64,000 bases of DNA, taken from assembly GCF_004138285.1 (NCBI RefSeq), contig NZ_SCFN01000005.1, positions 1-64,000 of the forward strand, given 5' to 3'. The DNA comes from Gottfriedia acidiceleris. GTDB lineage: Bacteria > Bacillota > Bacilli > Bacillales > Bacillaceae_G. Positions 22,698 to 33,391 of this stretch are shown piece by piece. The translations under genes and the position numbers were made by a program. Every line of letters starts with the position of its first letter. Position 1 is the first letter of the stretch. The notes beneath the pieces are model-generated. The model did not search any database, had not been told where the DNA came from, and saw only the letters and a program-made list of their open reading frames with translations.

Positions 22698-23183
22698 ATG
22701 ATTAATCGTGTTGTACTTGTAGGTCGCTTAACAAAGGATCCAGACTTACGTTATACGCCAAGTGGGGTTGCCGTAGCAACATTTACTCTAGCGGTGAATC
22801 GTACCTACTCAAATCAGCAAGGTGAAAGAGAAGCGGATTTTATTAACTGCGTTATCTGGAGAAAGCCTGCTGAAAACGTAGCGAACTTCTTGAAAAAAGG
22901 AAGCTTAGCTGGCGTTGAGGGTCGTATTCAAACTAGAAGTTTTGATGGTCAAGATGGTAAGAGAGTATATGTAACTGAAGTTGTAGCCGACTCTGTTCAA
23001 TTCTTAGAACCAAGAAATGCATCAGGTAACCAAGGTGGTTCATTCGGTATGAATCAACAAAATCAAGGTTTTAACGCTGGAAATCCTTTCGAAGCACCAT
23101 CTCAAAAGCCTAGCTTTAATGATGATCCATTTGGTGGGACAAGCAAAACGATTGATATTACTGATGACGATCTTCCTTTCTAA
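22698..23183 (+). CDS. ssb: Single-stranded DNA-binding protein
   Basis: A 161-residue SSB. The OB fold is at residues 1-105 ([41 protein letters not shown]), followed by a glycine- and glutamine-rich linker. The acidic tip DITDDDLPF recruits repair and replication proteins. Located between rpsF and rpsR as in B. subtilis (ssbA). GGGAGG precedes the start. Confidence 0.97.
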   Translation: MINRVVLVGRLTKDPDLRYTPSGVAVATFTLAVNRTYSNQQGEREADFINCVIWRKPAENVANFLKKGSLAGVEGRIQTRSFDGQDGKRVYVTEVVADSVQFLEPRNASGNQGGSFGMNQQNQGFNAGNPFEAPSQKPSFNDDPFGGTSKTIDITDDDLPF

Positions 23184-23257
23184 TAATAAAAACAGTGTAA
23201 TGTTGAACGGTTAGCATTACTAAAAAACTAATTTTTAAGTAGAGGAGGGAAATAACA

Positions 23258-23497
23258 ATGGCAATGGGTGGACGCAAAGGTGGACGTGCTAAACGTCGTA
23301 AAGTTTGTTACTTTACTTCAAACGGCATCACTACAATCGACTTCAAAGATACTGAGTTATTAAAACGTTTCGTTTCTGAGCGTGGTAAAATTTTACCTCG
23401 TCGTGTAACTGGTACTTCTGCGAAATACCAACGTAAATTAACGATCGCAATCAAACGCGCTCGTCAAATGGCTTTATTACCATACGTGGCTGAATAA
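23258..23497 (+). CDS. rpsR: 30S ribosomal protein S18
   Basis: A 79-residue basic protein. It carries [22 protein letters not shown] and [32 protein letters not shown], split here by an ERGK linker. Partner of S6. AGGAGG lies nine bases before the first ATG. It ends the operon before a strong terminator. Confidence 0.97.
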   Translation: MAMGGRKGGRAKRRKVCYFTSNGITTIDFKDTELLKRFVSERGKILPRRVTGTSAKYQRKLTIAIKRARQMALLPYVAE

Positions 23498-23510
23498 GCT
23501 AAGTAATAAA

Positions 23511-23541
23511 AAGTACAGCATTCTCGTGCTGTACTTTTTTT
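23511..23541 (+). terminator. Terminator after rpsR
   Basis: Perfect 10-bp stem AAGTACAGCA (23511-23520) and TGCTGTACTT (23527-23536), loop TTCTCG, then a T run. Confidence 0.93.
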
Positions 23542-23628
23542 GTATTTATGAAAAAATAAGTTTTATGGTAAAATAAGAAATAGTATGCTTACTTGAAATA
23601 AGTAGGGGTAGTTGAAAGGAGCTTTATT

Positions 23629-24555
23629 TTGAAATCGACTCGATTTATTACCGAGGGTGCAGTACTATTAGCTATTTACTCAGTACTACTGTTAATATTT
23701 AGATTTGTACCGTTTCTCTCATTTATTATGGCATTCCTTATGCCGCTGCCGTTTATTATTCTAAGTATTAAATACTCAATTAAGGAATCACTTTTACTTT
23801 GCTGTGTGGCGCTGGGATTAACAATTGTGATTACCTCATTTAATTTACTTCCAGTTACTTTAATGTACTCAACAGTTGGTATAGCATTTGGGTATCTATT
23901 AAAAAAGGAGCGAAGTAAAGGCGAGATTTTACTTACTAGTACTTTTTTATATTTAATACATACAGTACTATCGTACATACTATTCAAAACTGTTTTTCAT
24001 ATTGATTTTGTTAAAGAGAATATAGACTTGGCAACGGAAGCTATAGAAAAAAGTAAGGAACTTAGCGCTAGTCTTGGTACAAACACCAATGAAAAGGCTT
24101 TAGATAGTCTTACAAATGCTATTAAACTAATCCCTACATTAATTCCTTCATTGTTGTTAATGGTTAGTTTTATACTTGCTTTTTTAACACAACTAGTAAC
24201 TTTTCCATTAATAAGGAGATTAGGTTATAAAACACCGAAATTTAAGCCATTTAGAGAGTTTAGACTCCCAGTAGGATTCATGTGGTTCTTTTTAATTGTA
24301 ATGATTTTTTCGTTCTTCAATTTGAAACAAAGTAGTTTCCTCAGTACAGCAGTGATTAACTTAACATATGTACTTCAAATTTTACTGCTCGTTCAAGGTT
24401 ATGCATCGATATTTTATTTTAGTTATTTAAAACATTTTTCTAAAGCGGTACCAATTATTATATTGATCGCAAGTTTTATCATTCAACCATTAATTTATAT
24501 TGTTTTACTAATTGGAATCGTCTCAATTGGAATATTTAATAGAAGAAAAATTTAA
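23629..24555 (+). CDS. yybS: DUF2232 membrane protein YybS
   Basis: A 308-residue polytopic membrane protein with about eight hydrophobic segments, starting at a TTG after AAAGGAG. It matches the YybS family, which sits before gdpP in Bacillus. A central soluble part around 125-165 (ENIDLATEAIEKSKELS) is hydrophilic and helical. Function is unknown; neighbours suggest a link to c-di-AMP or envelope physiology, but that is only context. Confidence 0.85.
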   Translation: MKSTRFITEGAVLLAIYSVLLLIFRFVPFLSFIMAFLMPLPFIILSIKYSIKESLLLCCVALGLTIVITSFNLLPVTLMYSTVGIAFGYLLKKERSKGEILLTSTFLYLIHTVLSYILFKTVFHIDFVKENIDLATEAIEKSKELSASLGTNTNEKALDSLTNAIKLIPTLIPSLLLMVSFILAFLTQLVTFPLIRRLGYKTPKFKPFREFRLPVGFMWFFLIVMIFSFFNLKQSSFLSTAVINLTYVLQILLLVQGYASIFYFSYLKHFSKAVPIIILIASFIIQPLIYIVLLIGIVSIGIFNRRKI

Positions 24556-24647
24556 ACTTAAAAACATATTTGATACTAATTTGTTGTGAAAAAGTGAATA
24601 AACTTTAATATGTAAGTTAGATTTTATTTGGCTTAGGGGTTGAACAT

Positions 24648-26624
24648 ATGCAAGATTTTCATAAGAAACAGATGTTTCTTATACCCGTCTATCTTTTAAC
24701 TGCTCTTTCAGTGTTTCTGATCGGAACTGTGGTCTATATTCAGCCTAAAATAGGGATAATTTTTATCATTATCTTTTTATGCGTTATTTTTCTAGTTGTA
24801 AAGTTAGAAATTAAGTATCGCTACGTTTTAGATATGTATATAGAATCAGTTATGTCGAGAGTGAAAAATTTAAGTAACGAAGCAATTACAGAAATGCCAA
24901 TTGGAGTATTACTTTATGATAGAGAGTACCATATTGAATGGGGCAATCAATATATTTTAAATATTTTAGACGATCGTTCATTAATTGGTAAACACATATA
25001 TGATCTATCTGAAGGATTAATGGCTTTAATTTCGAAAAAAGAGAAAAAAGAAGATGTATTGAATATAAGTAAAAGAACATATCGGGTAGTCATTAAAAGA
25101 GAAGAGCGATACATTTACTTATTTGATGTGACAGAACAGGCACAACTAGAGAAGTTATACGAAGATCAAAGAACAGTAATCGGAATTATTTTACTAGATA
25201 ATTACGATGAAATGACACAGGGATTAGATGATCAAGAGCGTTCTAGTGTAAATGGTGCAGTAACAACGATGTTAAATAGTTGGGCTAATAGCCATGGTAT
25301 TTTCTTAAAACGTGTTTCATCCGATCGATATAGTGTAGTTTTAAATGAAGGAATTTTGGCAGCATTAGAAAATAATAAATTCTCTATATTAGACCAAGTA
25401 AGGGAAGAAACTACAAAACGTAATTTACCGCTTACTCTAAGCGTCGGTGTCGGAGTAGGCAGTTTAAATTTAACTGAACTTGGTCAACTAGCGCAATCTG
25501 GTTTAGATTTAGCACTAGGGCGCGGGGGAGATCAAGTAACTGTTAAAAATATAAACGGTAAAGTAAAGTTTTTCGGTGGAAAAACAAACCCTGTAGAAAA
25601 GAGGACGAGGGTTAGAGCGAGGGTAATCTCGCATGCTTTAAGAGATTTAATGAAGAGTAGTACCAATGTTATGATAATGGGTCATAAGTTACCTGACATG
25701 GATGCTCTTGGTTCAGCAGTTGGTATCTTAAAAATGGTAATGCATAATGAAGTAGATGGTTATGTAGTAATTGATAAAGATGAAGTAGATAAAAGTGTTA
25801 ATCGGTTGATGAGGGAAATGTCTAAAAATGAACAATTTATGTCTTGTTTTATTTCACCCGAAAAAGCAAAAGAACTTATTTCTGAAGATACATTAATAAT
25901 CGTAGTAGATACCCATAGACCAACAATGGTTGAAGAAGAATCACTTTTAAATGAGACAGATAAAATTGTTGTTATAGACCATCATCGAAGAGGAGAGGAC
26001 TTCATTAAAGATGCAATTCTCGTTTATATGGAGCCGTACGCTTCCTCTACTGCAGAATTAGTAACTGAGTTATTGGAGTACCAACCTAAGAAAATCAAAT
26101 TAAGCATGCTTGAGGCAACAGCCTTACTTGCAGGAATTATTGTTGATACAAAGAGTTTTACTTTCCGAACAGGAGCACGAACTTTTGACGCAGCATCATA
26201 CTTACGTTCGAATGGCGCAGATACGATCCTCGTTCAAAATTTACTAAAACAAGATATGAATGAATATATTCGCAAAGCAGAATTAATAGAGGAAGCCTAT
26301 ATGTACAAAGAGGGCTTTGCGATTAGCTTTGGAAAAAACAATGTAAACTATGATCAAGTTTTAATCGCGAAGGCTGCAGATACATTATTAACGATGACTG
26401 ATGTCATTGCATCTTTTATTATTGCGAAAAGATCAGATAATGTTGTTAGCATCAGCAGTCGTTCATTAGGGAATATAAATGTTCAATTAATAATGGAAGA
26501 GCTTGGCGGTGGCGGTCACTTAACAAATGCTGCTGCACAAATTGAATCTTCTTCAATCAGAGAAGTTGAACAACATTTATTGAGAATAATCGATGAATAT
26601 ATTGAAGGGAGAACAAACAAATGA
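24648..26624 (+). CDS. gdpP: Cyclic-di-AMP phosphodiesterase GdpP
   Basis: Membrane-bound enzyme that hydrolyses c-di-AMP to pApA. The 658 residues have two N-terminal membrane segments, a degenerate PAS domain (about 85-150) and a degenerate GGDEF domain (about 170-300). The DHH/DHHA1 catalytic part has [14 protein letters not shown], the DHH triad at about 444-446 (VIDHHRRGE) and GGGGH near the C-terminus. The gene overlaps rplI by four bases (ATGA). Confidence 0.96.
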   Translation: MQDFHKKQMFLIPVYLLTALSVFLIGTVVYIQPKIGIIFIIIFLCVIFLVVKLEIKYRYVLDMYIESVMSRVKNLSNEAITEMPIGVLLYDREYHIEWGNQYILNILDDRSLIGKHIYDLSEGLMALISKKEKKEDVLNISKRTYRVVIKREERYIYLFDVTEQAQLEKLYEDQRTVIGIILLDNYDEMTQGLDDQERSSVNGAVTTMLNSWANSHGIFLKRVSSDRYSVVLNEGILAALENNKFSILDQVREETTKRNLPLTLSVGVGVGSLNLTELGQLAQSGLDLALGRGGDQVTVKNINGKVKFFGGKTNPVEKRTRVRARVISHALRDLMKSSTNVMIMGHKLPDMDALGSAVGILKMVMHNEVDGYVVIDKDEVDKSVNRLMREMSKNEQFMSCFISPEKAKELISEDTLIIVVDTHRPTMVEEESLLNETDKIVVIDHHRRGEDFIKDAILVYMEPYASSTAELVTELLEYQPKKIKLSMLEATALLAGIIVDTKSFTFRTGARTFDAASYLRSNGADTILVQNLLKQDMNEYIRKAELIEEAYMYKEGFAISFGKNNVNYDQVLIAKAADTLLTMTDVIASFIIAKRSDNVVSISSRSLGNINVQLIMEELGGGGHLTNAAAQIESSSIREVEQHLLRIIDEYIEGRTNK

Positions 26625-27064
26625 AAGTAATTTTCTTAAAAGATGTAAAAGGAAAAGGTAAAAAAGGAGAAACTAAAAATATCGCAGATGGCTATGCAAG
26701 CTTCCTAATCAAAAATGGAGATGCTATTGAAGCTACTGCAGGTAATATGAAAACTCTTGAGGCGAAAAAAAATAAAGAATTAAAAGATGCACAAATCGAA
26801 TTAGAAAATTGTAAAAAGCTAAAAGAAACAATTGAAACTCTAACAGTAGAATTAAAAGCTAAATCAGGTGAGGGCGGTCGTCTATTCGGATCAATCACAA
26901 GCAAGCAAATTGCTGATGAGCTTCAAAAAGTACATGGTATTAAACTAGATAAGCGTAAATTCGAAATGAATGATGCGATTAGAGCACTAGGTGTAACAAA
27001 TATTAAAGTAAAATTGCATCCTGAAGTAAGTGCAACTTTAAAAGTACACGTTAAAGAACAATAA
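26621..27064 (+). CDS. rplI: 50S ribosomal protein L9
   Basis: A 147-residue L9 with its N-terminal domain ([33 protein letters not shown]), a long connecting helix and the C-terminal domain ([16 protein letters not shown]). Its start overlaps the gdpP stop, so translation is coupled. dnaB follows 27 bases later. Confidence 0.97.
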   Translation: MKVIFLKDVKGKGKKGETKNIADGYASFLIKNGDAIEATAGNMKTLEAKKNKELKDAQIELENCKKLKETIETLTVELKAKSGEGGRLFGSITSKQIADELQKVHGIKLDKRKFEMNDAIRALGVTNIKVKLHPEVSATLKVHVKEQ

Positions 27065-27091
27065 GAAAAACAAGCATCTGGAGGACTAGAA

Positions 27092-28450
27092 ATGAGTGAT
27101 TTGCTAAATGATCGTACTCCACCACAGAATATAGAAGCTGAACAGGCTGTATTAGGAGCCATATTGTTAGACTCAGAGGCGCTAATATCAACTTCAGAAC
27201 GGCTTTTACCAGATGACTTTTATCGAGCTGCCCATCAAAAAATATTTGAAGCGATGCTTAAGATTGCTTCAAGGAATGAGCCTCTAGATGTTATCACGCT
27301 AACTTCTGAACTAGCTAATCAAGGAGTGTTAGAAGAAGTAGGAGGAGTATCATACTTAAATGATATGCTGGCTTCAGTACCAACGGCATCTAACGTTGAA
27401 TACTATGCAAAGAGCGTTGAAGAAAAATCTACTTTAAGAAGATTAATAAGAACCGCGACAAATATTGTAACGGAAAGCTACGCGCCAGATATTCCAGTGG
27501 ATGTTGTACTAAACGAGGCTGAAAAAAGTATTTTAAAAGTAGCACAGCGCACGAACGTTTCTGGTTTTCAAAGCATTAAAGATGTAGTATTTACTACATT
27601 TAGTAAAATTGAGACCTTATTTAATCAACGTGGTGAAATCACAGGTGTACCGACAGGGTTTACTGATTTAGATCGTATGACAGCGGGATTTCAACCGAAT
27701 GACTTAATTATAGTAGCCGCCCGTCCTTCTGTAGGTAAAACAGCTTTTGCATTGAATATCGCACAAAACGTAGCGACTAAAACAGATGAAAACGTAGCAA
27801 TTTTCAGTCTCGAGATGGGCGCAGATCAGCTTGTAATGCGTATGCTATGTGCGGAAGGGAATATTAATGCACAGGCATTGCGTACAGGTAATCTTGAACA
27901 AGAGGACTGGAATAAGCTTACGATGGCTGCTAGTAGCCTAGCTGGTACAGGCATATATATCGATGACACACCTGGTATTAGAGTAAATGACATACGTGCT
28001 AAGTGTAGAAGACTGAAGCAAGAGCATGGCTTAGGAATGATCCTAATTGATTATCTGCAGCTAATTCAAGGTAACGGCAAAAGCGGAGAAAATCGTCAAC
28101 AAGAAGTATCTGAAATTTCACGTTCTCTTAAAGGACTGGCGAGGGAATTAAAAGTACCTCTAATAGCCTTATCTCAGCTATCACGTAGCGTAGAGTCAAG
28201 ACAAGATAAACGTCCAATGATGTCTGATATCCGTGAATCAGGAAGTATTGAGCAAGATGCGGATATTGTTGCGTTCTTATACCGAGACGATTACTATGAT
28301 AAAGAATCAGAGAATAAAAATATTATTGAAATTATTATTGCTAAACAAAGGAATGGTCCAGTAGGTACTGTTTCATTAGCATTCGTAAAAGAATATAACA
28401 AGTTCGTAAACTTAGAACGAAGGTTTGATGAACAAGCACCAGGTGCCTAA
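27092..28450 (+). CDS. dnaB: Replicative DNA helicase
   Basis: Hexameric replication-fork helicase, called DnaC in B. subtilis. The 452 residues have an N-terminal helical domain (PPQNIEAEQAVLGA), Walker A ARPSVGKT and Walker B LGMILIDYLQLI. The DNA-binding and arginine-finger region is IRESGSIEQDADIVAFLYRD. TGGAGGAC precedes the ATG. It is the last gene of the yybS-gdpP-rplI-dnaB run. Confidence 0.97.
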   Translation: MSDLLNDRTPPQNIEAEQAVLGAILLDSEALISTSERLLPDDFYRAAHQKIFEAMLKIASRNEPLDVITLTSELANQGVLEEVGGVSYLNDMLASVPTASNVEYYAKSVEEKSTLRRLIRTATNIVTESYAPDIPVDVVLNEAEKSILKVAQRTNVSGFQSIKDVVFTTFSKIETLFNQRGEITGVPTGFTDLDRMTAGFQPNDLIIVAARPSVGKTAFALNIAQNVATKTDENVAIFSLEMGADQLVMRMLCAEGNINAQALRTGNLEQEDWNKLTMAASSLAGTGIYIDDTPGIRVNDIRAKCRRLKQEHGLGMILIDYLQLIQGNGKSGENRQQEVSEISRSLKGLARELKVPLIALSQLSRSVESRQDKRPMMSDIRESGSIEQDADIVAFLYRDDYYDKESENKNIIEIIIAKQRNGPVGTVSLAFVKEYNKFVNLERRFDEQAPGA

Positions 28451-28508
28451 AAATAGTTTGTAATCAGACAGTCGCCAATATGTTCAAGCAGTCTGATCTC
28501 TACTATTT
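28451..28508. repeat. Nested inverted repeats after dnaB
   Basis: AAATAGT (28451-28457) pairs with ACTATTT (28502-28508), and inside it ATCAGAC (28463-28469) pairs with GTCTGAT (28491-28497). Together they form a long interrupted stem just before the dnaB terminator. Its role is unknown; it may protect the mRNA end. Confidence 0.5.
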
Positions 28509-28520
28509 GGGATGCCATCT

Positions 28521-28565
28521 AAAAAATAATCACATAGTGAATCTATGTGATTATTTTTTTTTTTG
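28521..28565 (+). terminator. Terminator after dnaB
   Basis: AATAATCACATAG (28525-28537) pairs perfectly with CTATGTGATTATT (28543-28555) around TGAAT. Eleven T follow. Confidence 0.95.
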
Positions 28566-28602
28566 TTAGGGCAAACTATTTTTATCAAATTCTTTAGTTT
28601 GT

Positions 28603-28615
28603 ATTTACGAACAAA
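28603..28615 (+). promoter_or_regulatory. Possible PurR box 1 upstream of purA
   Basis: ATTTACGAACAAA matches the Bacillus PurBox consensus AWWWCCGAACWWT at 11 of 13 positions. PurR represses purine genes including purA in B. subtilis. The distance to the second candidate box is larger than the usual 16-17 bases. Confidence 0.35.
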
Positions 28616-28649
28616 TAAAACTTAGAACAGAATTATTCAAAGAGATTTA

Positions 28650-30018
<1,369 letters not shown>

Positions 30019-30025
30019 TATAATA

Positions 30026-30070
30026 AAAAGCCCTTAAATAAAAATTTAGGGGCTTTTATTATTTTTTTTA
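30026..30070 (+). terminator. Terminator after purA
   Basis: AAAAGCCCTTAAAT (30026-30039) pairs with ATTTAGGGGCTTTT (30044-30057), one G-T pair, loop AAAA. T-rich sequence follows. Confidence 0.9.
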
Positions 30071-30078
30071 AAAAACTA

Positions 30079-30108
30079 TTGCAAAATTATTAGAAAGTAT
30101 GATAAGAT
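30079..30108 (+). promoter_or_regulatory. Likely promoter of the tRNA cluster
   Basis: -35 TTGCAA (30079-30084), an 18-base spacer and -10 TAAGAT (30103-30108), about 50 bases before tRNA-Lys. Confidence 0.45.
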
Positions 30109-30158
30109 AAATCTTGTCGTCATAACTAGTACATAGTTTATGAACTTAATCATTTTAT

Positions 30159-30231
30159 GAGCCATTAGCTCAGTAGGTAGAGCATCTGACTTTTAATCAG
30201 AGGGTCGAAGGTTCGAATCCTTCATGGCTCA
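30159..30231 (+). tRNA. tRNA-Lys (anticodon TTT)
   Basis: 73 bases with a paired acceptor stem GAGCCAT/ATGGCTC. The anticodon loop CTTTTAA gives TTT, and the T loop is GGTTCGAATCC. The CCA end is not encoded. First of four tandem tRNA genes. Confidence 0.97.
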
Positions 30232-30250
30232 TCTTTTCTTTAATTAATGT

Positions 30251-30322
30251 GGCCCGTTGGTCAAGCGGTTAAGACACCGCCCTTTCACGGCGGTAACACG
30301 GGTTCGAGTCCCGTACGGGTCA
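30251..30322 (+). tRNA. tRNA-Glu (anticodon TTC)
   Basis: 72 bases, acceptor GGCCCGT/ACGGGTC, anticodon loop CTTTCAC with TTC, T loop GGTTCGAGTCC. No encoded CCA. Confidence 0.97.
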
Positions 30323-30346
30323 TCTTTTTTTTAATAAACTTATCTT

Positions 30347-30422
30347 GGTCCCGTGGTGTAGCGGTTAACATGCCTGCCTGTCACGCAGGAGATCGCCGGT
30401 TCGATCCCGGTCGGGACCGCCA
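30347..30422 (+). tRNA. tRNA-Asp (anticodon GTC)
   Basis: 76 bases including an encoded CCA end, acceptor GGTCCCG/CGGGACC, anticodon loop CTGTCAC with GTC. It is the only one of the four tRNAs here that encodes its CCA. Confidence 0.97.
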
Positions 30423-30428
30423 TATAAT

Positions 30429-30501
<73 letters not shown>

Positions 30502-30506
30502 TCATA

Positions 30507-30538
30507 AAAACTACTGTATATACAGTAGTTTTTTATTT
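30507..30538 (+). terminator. Terminator of the tRNA cluster
   Basis: AAAACTACTGTA (30507-30518) pairs with TACAGTAGTTTT (30521-30532) and T follows. Confidence 0.88.
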
Positions 30539-30589
30539 TATATCAACCTTATAGAGAATAGATTTCTAGTTTGAATAAAACAGTTCGAT

Positions 30590-30664
30590 TTTACAAAAAA
30601 ACATACTTAATTTAAAATAGAAGTAAGTGGAGTAGACCTCTAGCAACAAGCTAGAGGTTTTTTT
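30590..30664 (+). other. Orphan promoter-terminator unit between tRNAs and walR
   Basis: A possible promoter, TTTACA (30590-30595), 17 bases, TAAAAT (30613-30618), is followed by a strong hairpin: ACCTCTAGC (30636-30644) with GCTAGAGGT (30650-30658) and six or more T. No gene lies between. It may be a very short RNA, or just a second terminator that insulates walR. In the remaining 30665-30851 I see no confident element. Confidence 0.4.
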
Positions 30665-30851
30665 CAAAAATCTAGTGTTTATATATAAAATGAATAACAC
30701 GTAAGATCGTAGTCGTATTATATTTAGAGAGATAGTCCACAAAACGAAATTACTATGAAAAGTTTATTTGTTGCCTAATTTAATATTAAATTGCAAAAGA
30801 TAGGTATAGAATTGAAGGTAGCAAAAACTGACTAGAAAAGGAGTGCGGGGA

Positions 30852-31556
30852 ATGAATAAAAAAATATTAATAGTCGATGATGAAAAACCAATTGCTGATA
30901 TATTGAAGTTTAATTTAGAAAAAGAAGGTTTTGAAATTGTTTGCGCGTATGATGGAGAGGAAGCATTACAAAAAGTAGATGAGTTTCTTCCTGATCTAGT
31001 TTTATTAGATATTATGTTACCAATTAGAGATGGTTTAGAAGTTTGTAGAGAAATTAGAAAGAACCATGAAATGCCGATCATTATGATTACAGCAAAAGAT
31101 TCAGAATTAGATAAAGTACTAGGTTTAGAAATGGGTGCAGATGACTACGTAACAAAACCATTTAGTACACGTGAGTTGCTTGCCAGAGTAAAAGCAAATT
31201 TACGTAGACACCAAACAGGAACTACATCTGAAAAAGAGGAGTCAGTTGAAGTTATTATTGGCTCGCTTGTTATTAATCCAAATGCTTATATCGTAACAAA
31301 ACGTGGCGAGAAGATAGAATTAACTCACCGCGAGTTTGAATTACTATATTACTTAGCGAAGCATATCGGACAGGTTATGACGAGAGAGCATTTGCTTCAA
31401 ACCGTTTGGGGTTATGATTACTTTGGAGATGTACGAACTGTCGATGTAACAATTCGAAGACTTCGTGAAAAAATTGAGGACAATCCAAGTTATCCACTTT
31501 TCATTGTAACAAGAAGAGGAGTAGGATATTACCTGCGTGATCCGGAGCAAGATTAA
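30852..31556 (+). CDS. walR: Response regulator WalR (YycF)
   Basis: Essential OmpR-type regulator of cell-wall hydrolases and wall metabolism. Of 234 residues the receiver (1-120) has acidic pocket DDE (9-11) and phosphorylated Asp53 (LLDIMLP). The winged-helix domain ends [16 protein letters not shown]. The ATG at 30852 follows AAGGAGTG; the GTG nine bases upstream lies within that site. walK starts at the last base of its stop codon. Confidence 0.97.
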   Translation: MNKKILIVDDEKPIADILKFNLEKEGFEIVCAYDGEEALQKVDEFLPDLVLLDIMLPIRDGLEVCREIRKNHEMPIIMITAKDSELDKVLGLEMGADDYVTKPFSTRELLARVKANLRRHQTGTTSEKEESVEVIIGSLVINPNAYIVTKRGEKIELTHREFELLYYLAKHIGQVMTREHLLQTVWGYDYFGDVRTVDVTIRRLREKIEDNPSYPLFIVTRRGVGYYLRDPEQD

Positions 31557-33391
31557 TGGCAGCTTATAATAAAGTTGGTTTATTTAAATCAATTGTATTT
31601 AAATTTGTACTTGTTTATATTTTACTCATCTTGGTAGCTATGCAAATTATTAGCGTTTATTTTTCAAGAGAGCTTGAAAAGCAACTAGTAAATAGTTTTA
31701 CAGTTGCGATAAACGAACGTGCTAAGCTACTGGCTTATAATATAAAAATAGAGTATGAAAAAAAGAAAACTCTGGACGATCCAGAAGTAAAAGCTAATAT
31801 CCAAAAAATAGTTTCTGACTTTGGAAAAAATATTGGAATATCAGACGTAAGAGTTATTAACCAAAATAGTGAAGTCATAGCTACTTCGGATTCTAGTAAT
31901 CGATCTATTGTTGGTAAAAGGACTACTGATATTTTAGTTAAAAGAGCACTCTTAGTAGGTACTAGAACTGAGAAAGTGTTAATTGATCCTAAAAATGGGC
32001 ATCGAATGAAAACCATCGTTACCCCAGTAATGGAAGGCGATGAAATTGTTTCAGCCATTTACACGAGTGCTTCAATGGAAAGCACTTATGAAAGAATGGA
32101 ATTAATTAACCGTATTTTTTCAACTGGTACACTTATAGCAGTCGCGATTACATCAATTTTAGGGATATTATTGGCTAAAGCAATTACGAAGCCAATCTCT
32201 GAAATAAGAAGACAGGCACAAGAAATGGCGAAAGGAAATTTCTCTCGCAAATTAAAGGCCTATAGTGAAGATGAGATTGGTGAATTAACGATATCATTTA
32301 ATAATCTATCACGTAATTTACAGCAAGCTAGAGCTTCAACGGATGGAGAAAGAAGAAAGCTTCAATCAGTACTAGAGCATATGTCAGATGGGGTTATTGC
32401 AACTGACCGAAGAGGGAAAATTATTCTCTTAAACGATCCGGCTGAAACGATGCTTAATGTTTCACGTGAAACAGTATTAAATAAATCAATCTTAGAGGTA
32501 TTGGGAATCGAAAAGATTAATACTTTAGATGATTTATACGATGAGCCAGATTCTATTATGTTAGATTATAGCGATAATAAGAGACCAATGATTCTACGAG
32601 CTAGCTTTTCAACTATACAAAAAGAGTCTGGTAAAGTTAATGGTCTAATCGCCGTACTCTATGATGTAACTGAACAAGAAAAAATAGAGCAAGAACGTAG
32701 AGAGTTTGTGGCAAATGTTTCGCATGAATTAAGAACACCGTTAACAACGATGAGAAGTTATTTAGAAGCATTGTCAGATGGAGCTTGGGAGAATAAAGAA
32801 ATTGCACCTAAGTTTTTACAAGTAACTCAAGATGAAACAGAACGAATGATTAGACTAGTAAATGACTTATTACAATTATCTAAGTTAGATAGTACAGAAT
32901 ATCGTTTAATGAAAGATTGGGTTAACTTTACAGAATTGTTTAATCGTATAATTGATCGACATGAAATGAGTAAGTCTCAAGCAGTGTCGTTCAAACGCGA
33001 GTTTATAAGTAAGACAAGATTTGTATTTATAGATGAAGATAAAATTACACAAGTGTTGGATAATATTATTTCGAATGCATTAAAGTATTCACCAGAGGGT
33101 GGGACTGTAACTTATCGTATTAAAGAGTCTAGAGATCAAATATTAGTTAGTATTACTGACGAAGGCATGGGAATTCCAAAAGAAAATCTATCAAAGATAT
33201 TTGATCGTTTCTATCGAGTAGATAAAGCTAGATCGAGACAAGTTGGAGGCACTGGCCTAGGGCTTGCTTTGGCAAAAGAAATGATTTACGCGCACGATGG
33301 TCATATATGGGCTAAAAGTGAAGAAGGAAAGGGTACAACAGTCTATTTCACACTTCCAGTGGCTGATGACCAAGAGGATGAGTGGGAATGA
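31556..33391 (+). CDS. walK: Sensor histidine kinase WalK (YycG)
   Basis: Essential kinase partner of WalR; in B. subtilis it works at the division site. The 611 residues (the B. subtilis length) show two membrane helices (about 12-33 and 184-205) around an extracellular sensor fold. HAMP and cytoplasmic PAS domains follow (PAS about 270-370), then the H-box with His390 (ANVSHELRTPL) and the ATPase part (GTGLGLALAKEM). A perfect parS at 32458-32473 is embedded in the PAS coding sequence. Confidence 0.97.
   Translation: MAAYNKVGLFKSIVFKFVLVYILLILVAMQIISVYFSRELEKQLVNSFTVAINERAKLLAYNIKIEYEKKKTLDDPEVKANIQKIVSDFGKNIGISDVRVINQNSEVIATSDSSNRSIVGKRTTDILVKRALLVGTRTEKVLIDPKNGHRMKTIVTPVMEGDEIVSAIYTSASMESTYERMELINRIFSTGTLIAVAITSILGILLAKAITKPISEIRRQAQEMAKGNFSRKLKAYSEDEIGELTISFNNLSRNLQQARASTDGERRKLQSVLEHMSDGVIATDRRGKIILLNDPAETMLNVSRETVLNKSILEVLGIEKINTLDDLYDEPDSIMLDYSDNKRPMILRASFSTIQKESGKVNGLIAVLYDVTEQEKIEQERREFVANVSHELRTPLTTMRSYLEALSDGAWENKEIAPKFLQVTQDETERMIRLVNDLLQLSKLDSTEYRLMKDWVNFTELFNRIIDRHEMSKSQAVSFKREFISKTRFVFIDEDKITQVLDNIISNALKYSPEGGTVTYRIKESRDQILVSITDEGMGIPKENLSKIFDRFYRVDKARSRQVGGTGLGLALAKEMIYAHDGHIWAKSEEGKGTTVYFTLPVADDQEDEWE
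32458..32473. other. parS: parS site within walK
   Basis: TGTTTCACGTGAAACA, a perfect 16-bp parS 22-23 kb from oriC. In the walK frame it encodes NVSRET, the same hexapeptide as the parS in parB. This is expected if the DNA site, not the protein, is under selection. Confidence 0.93.
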
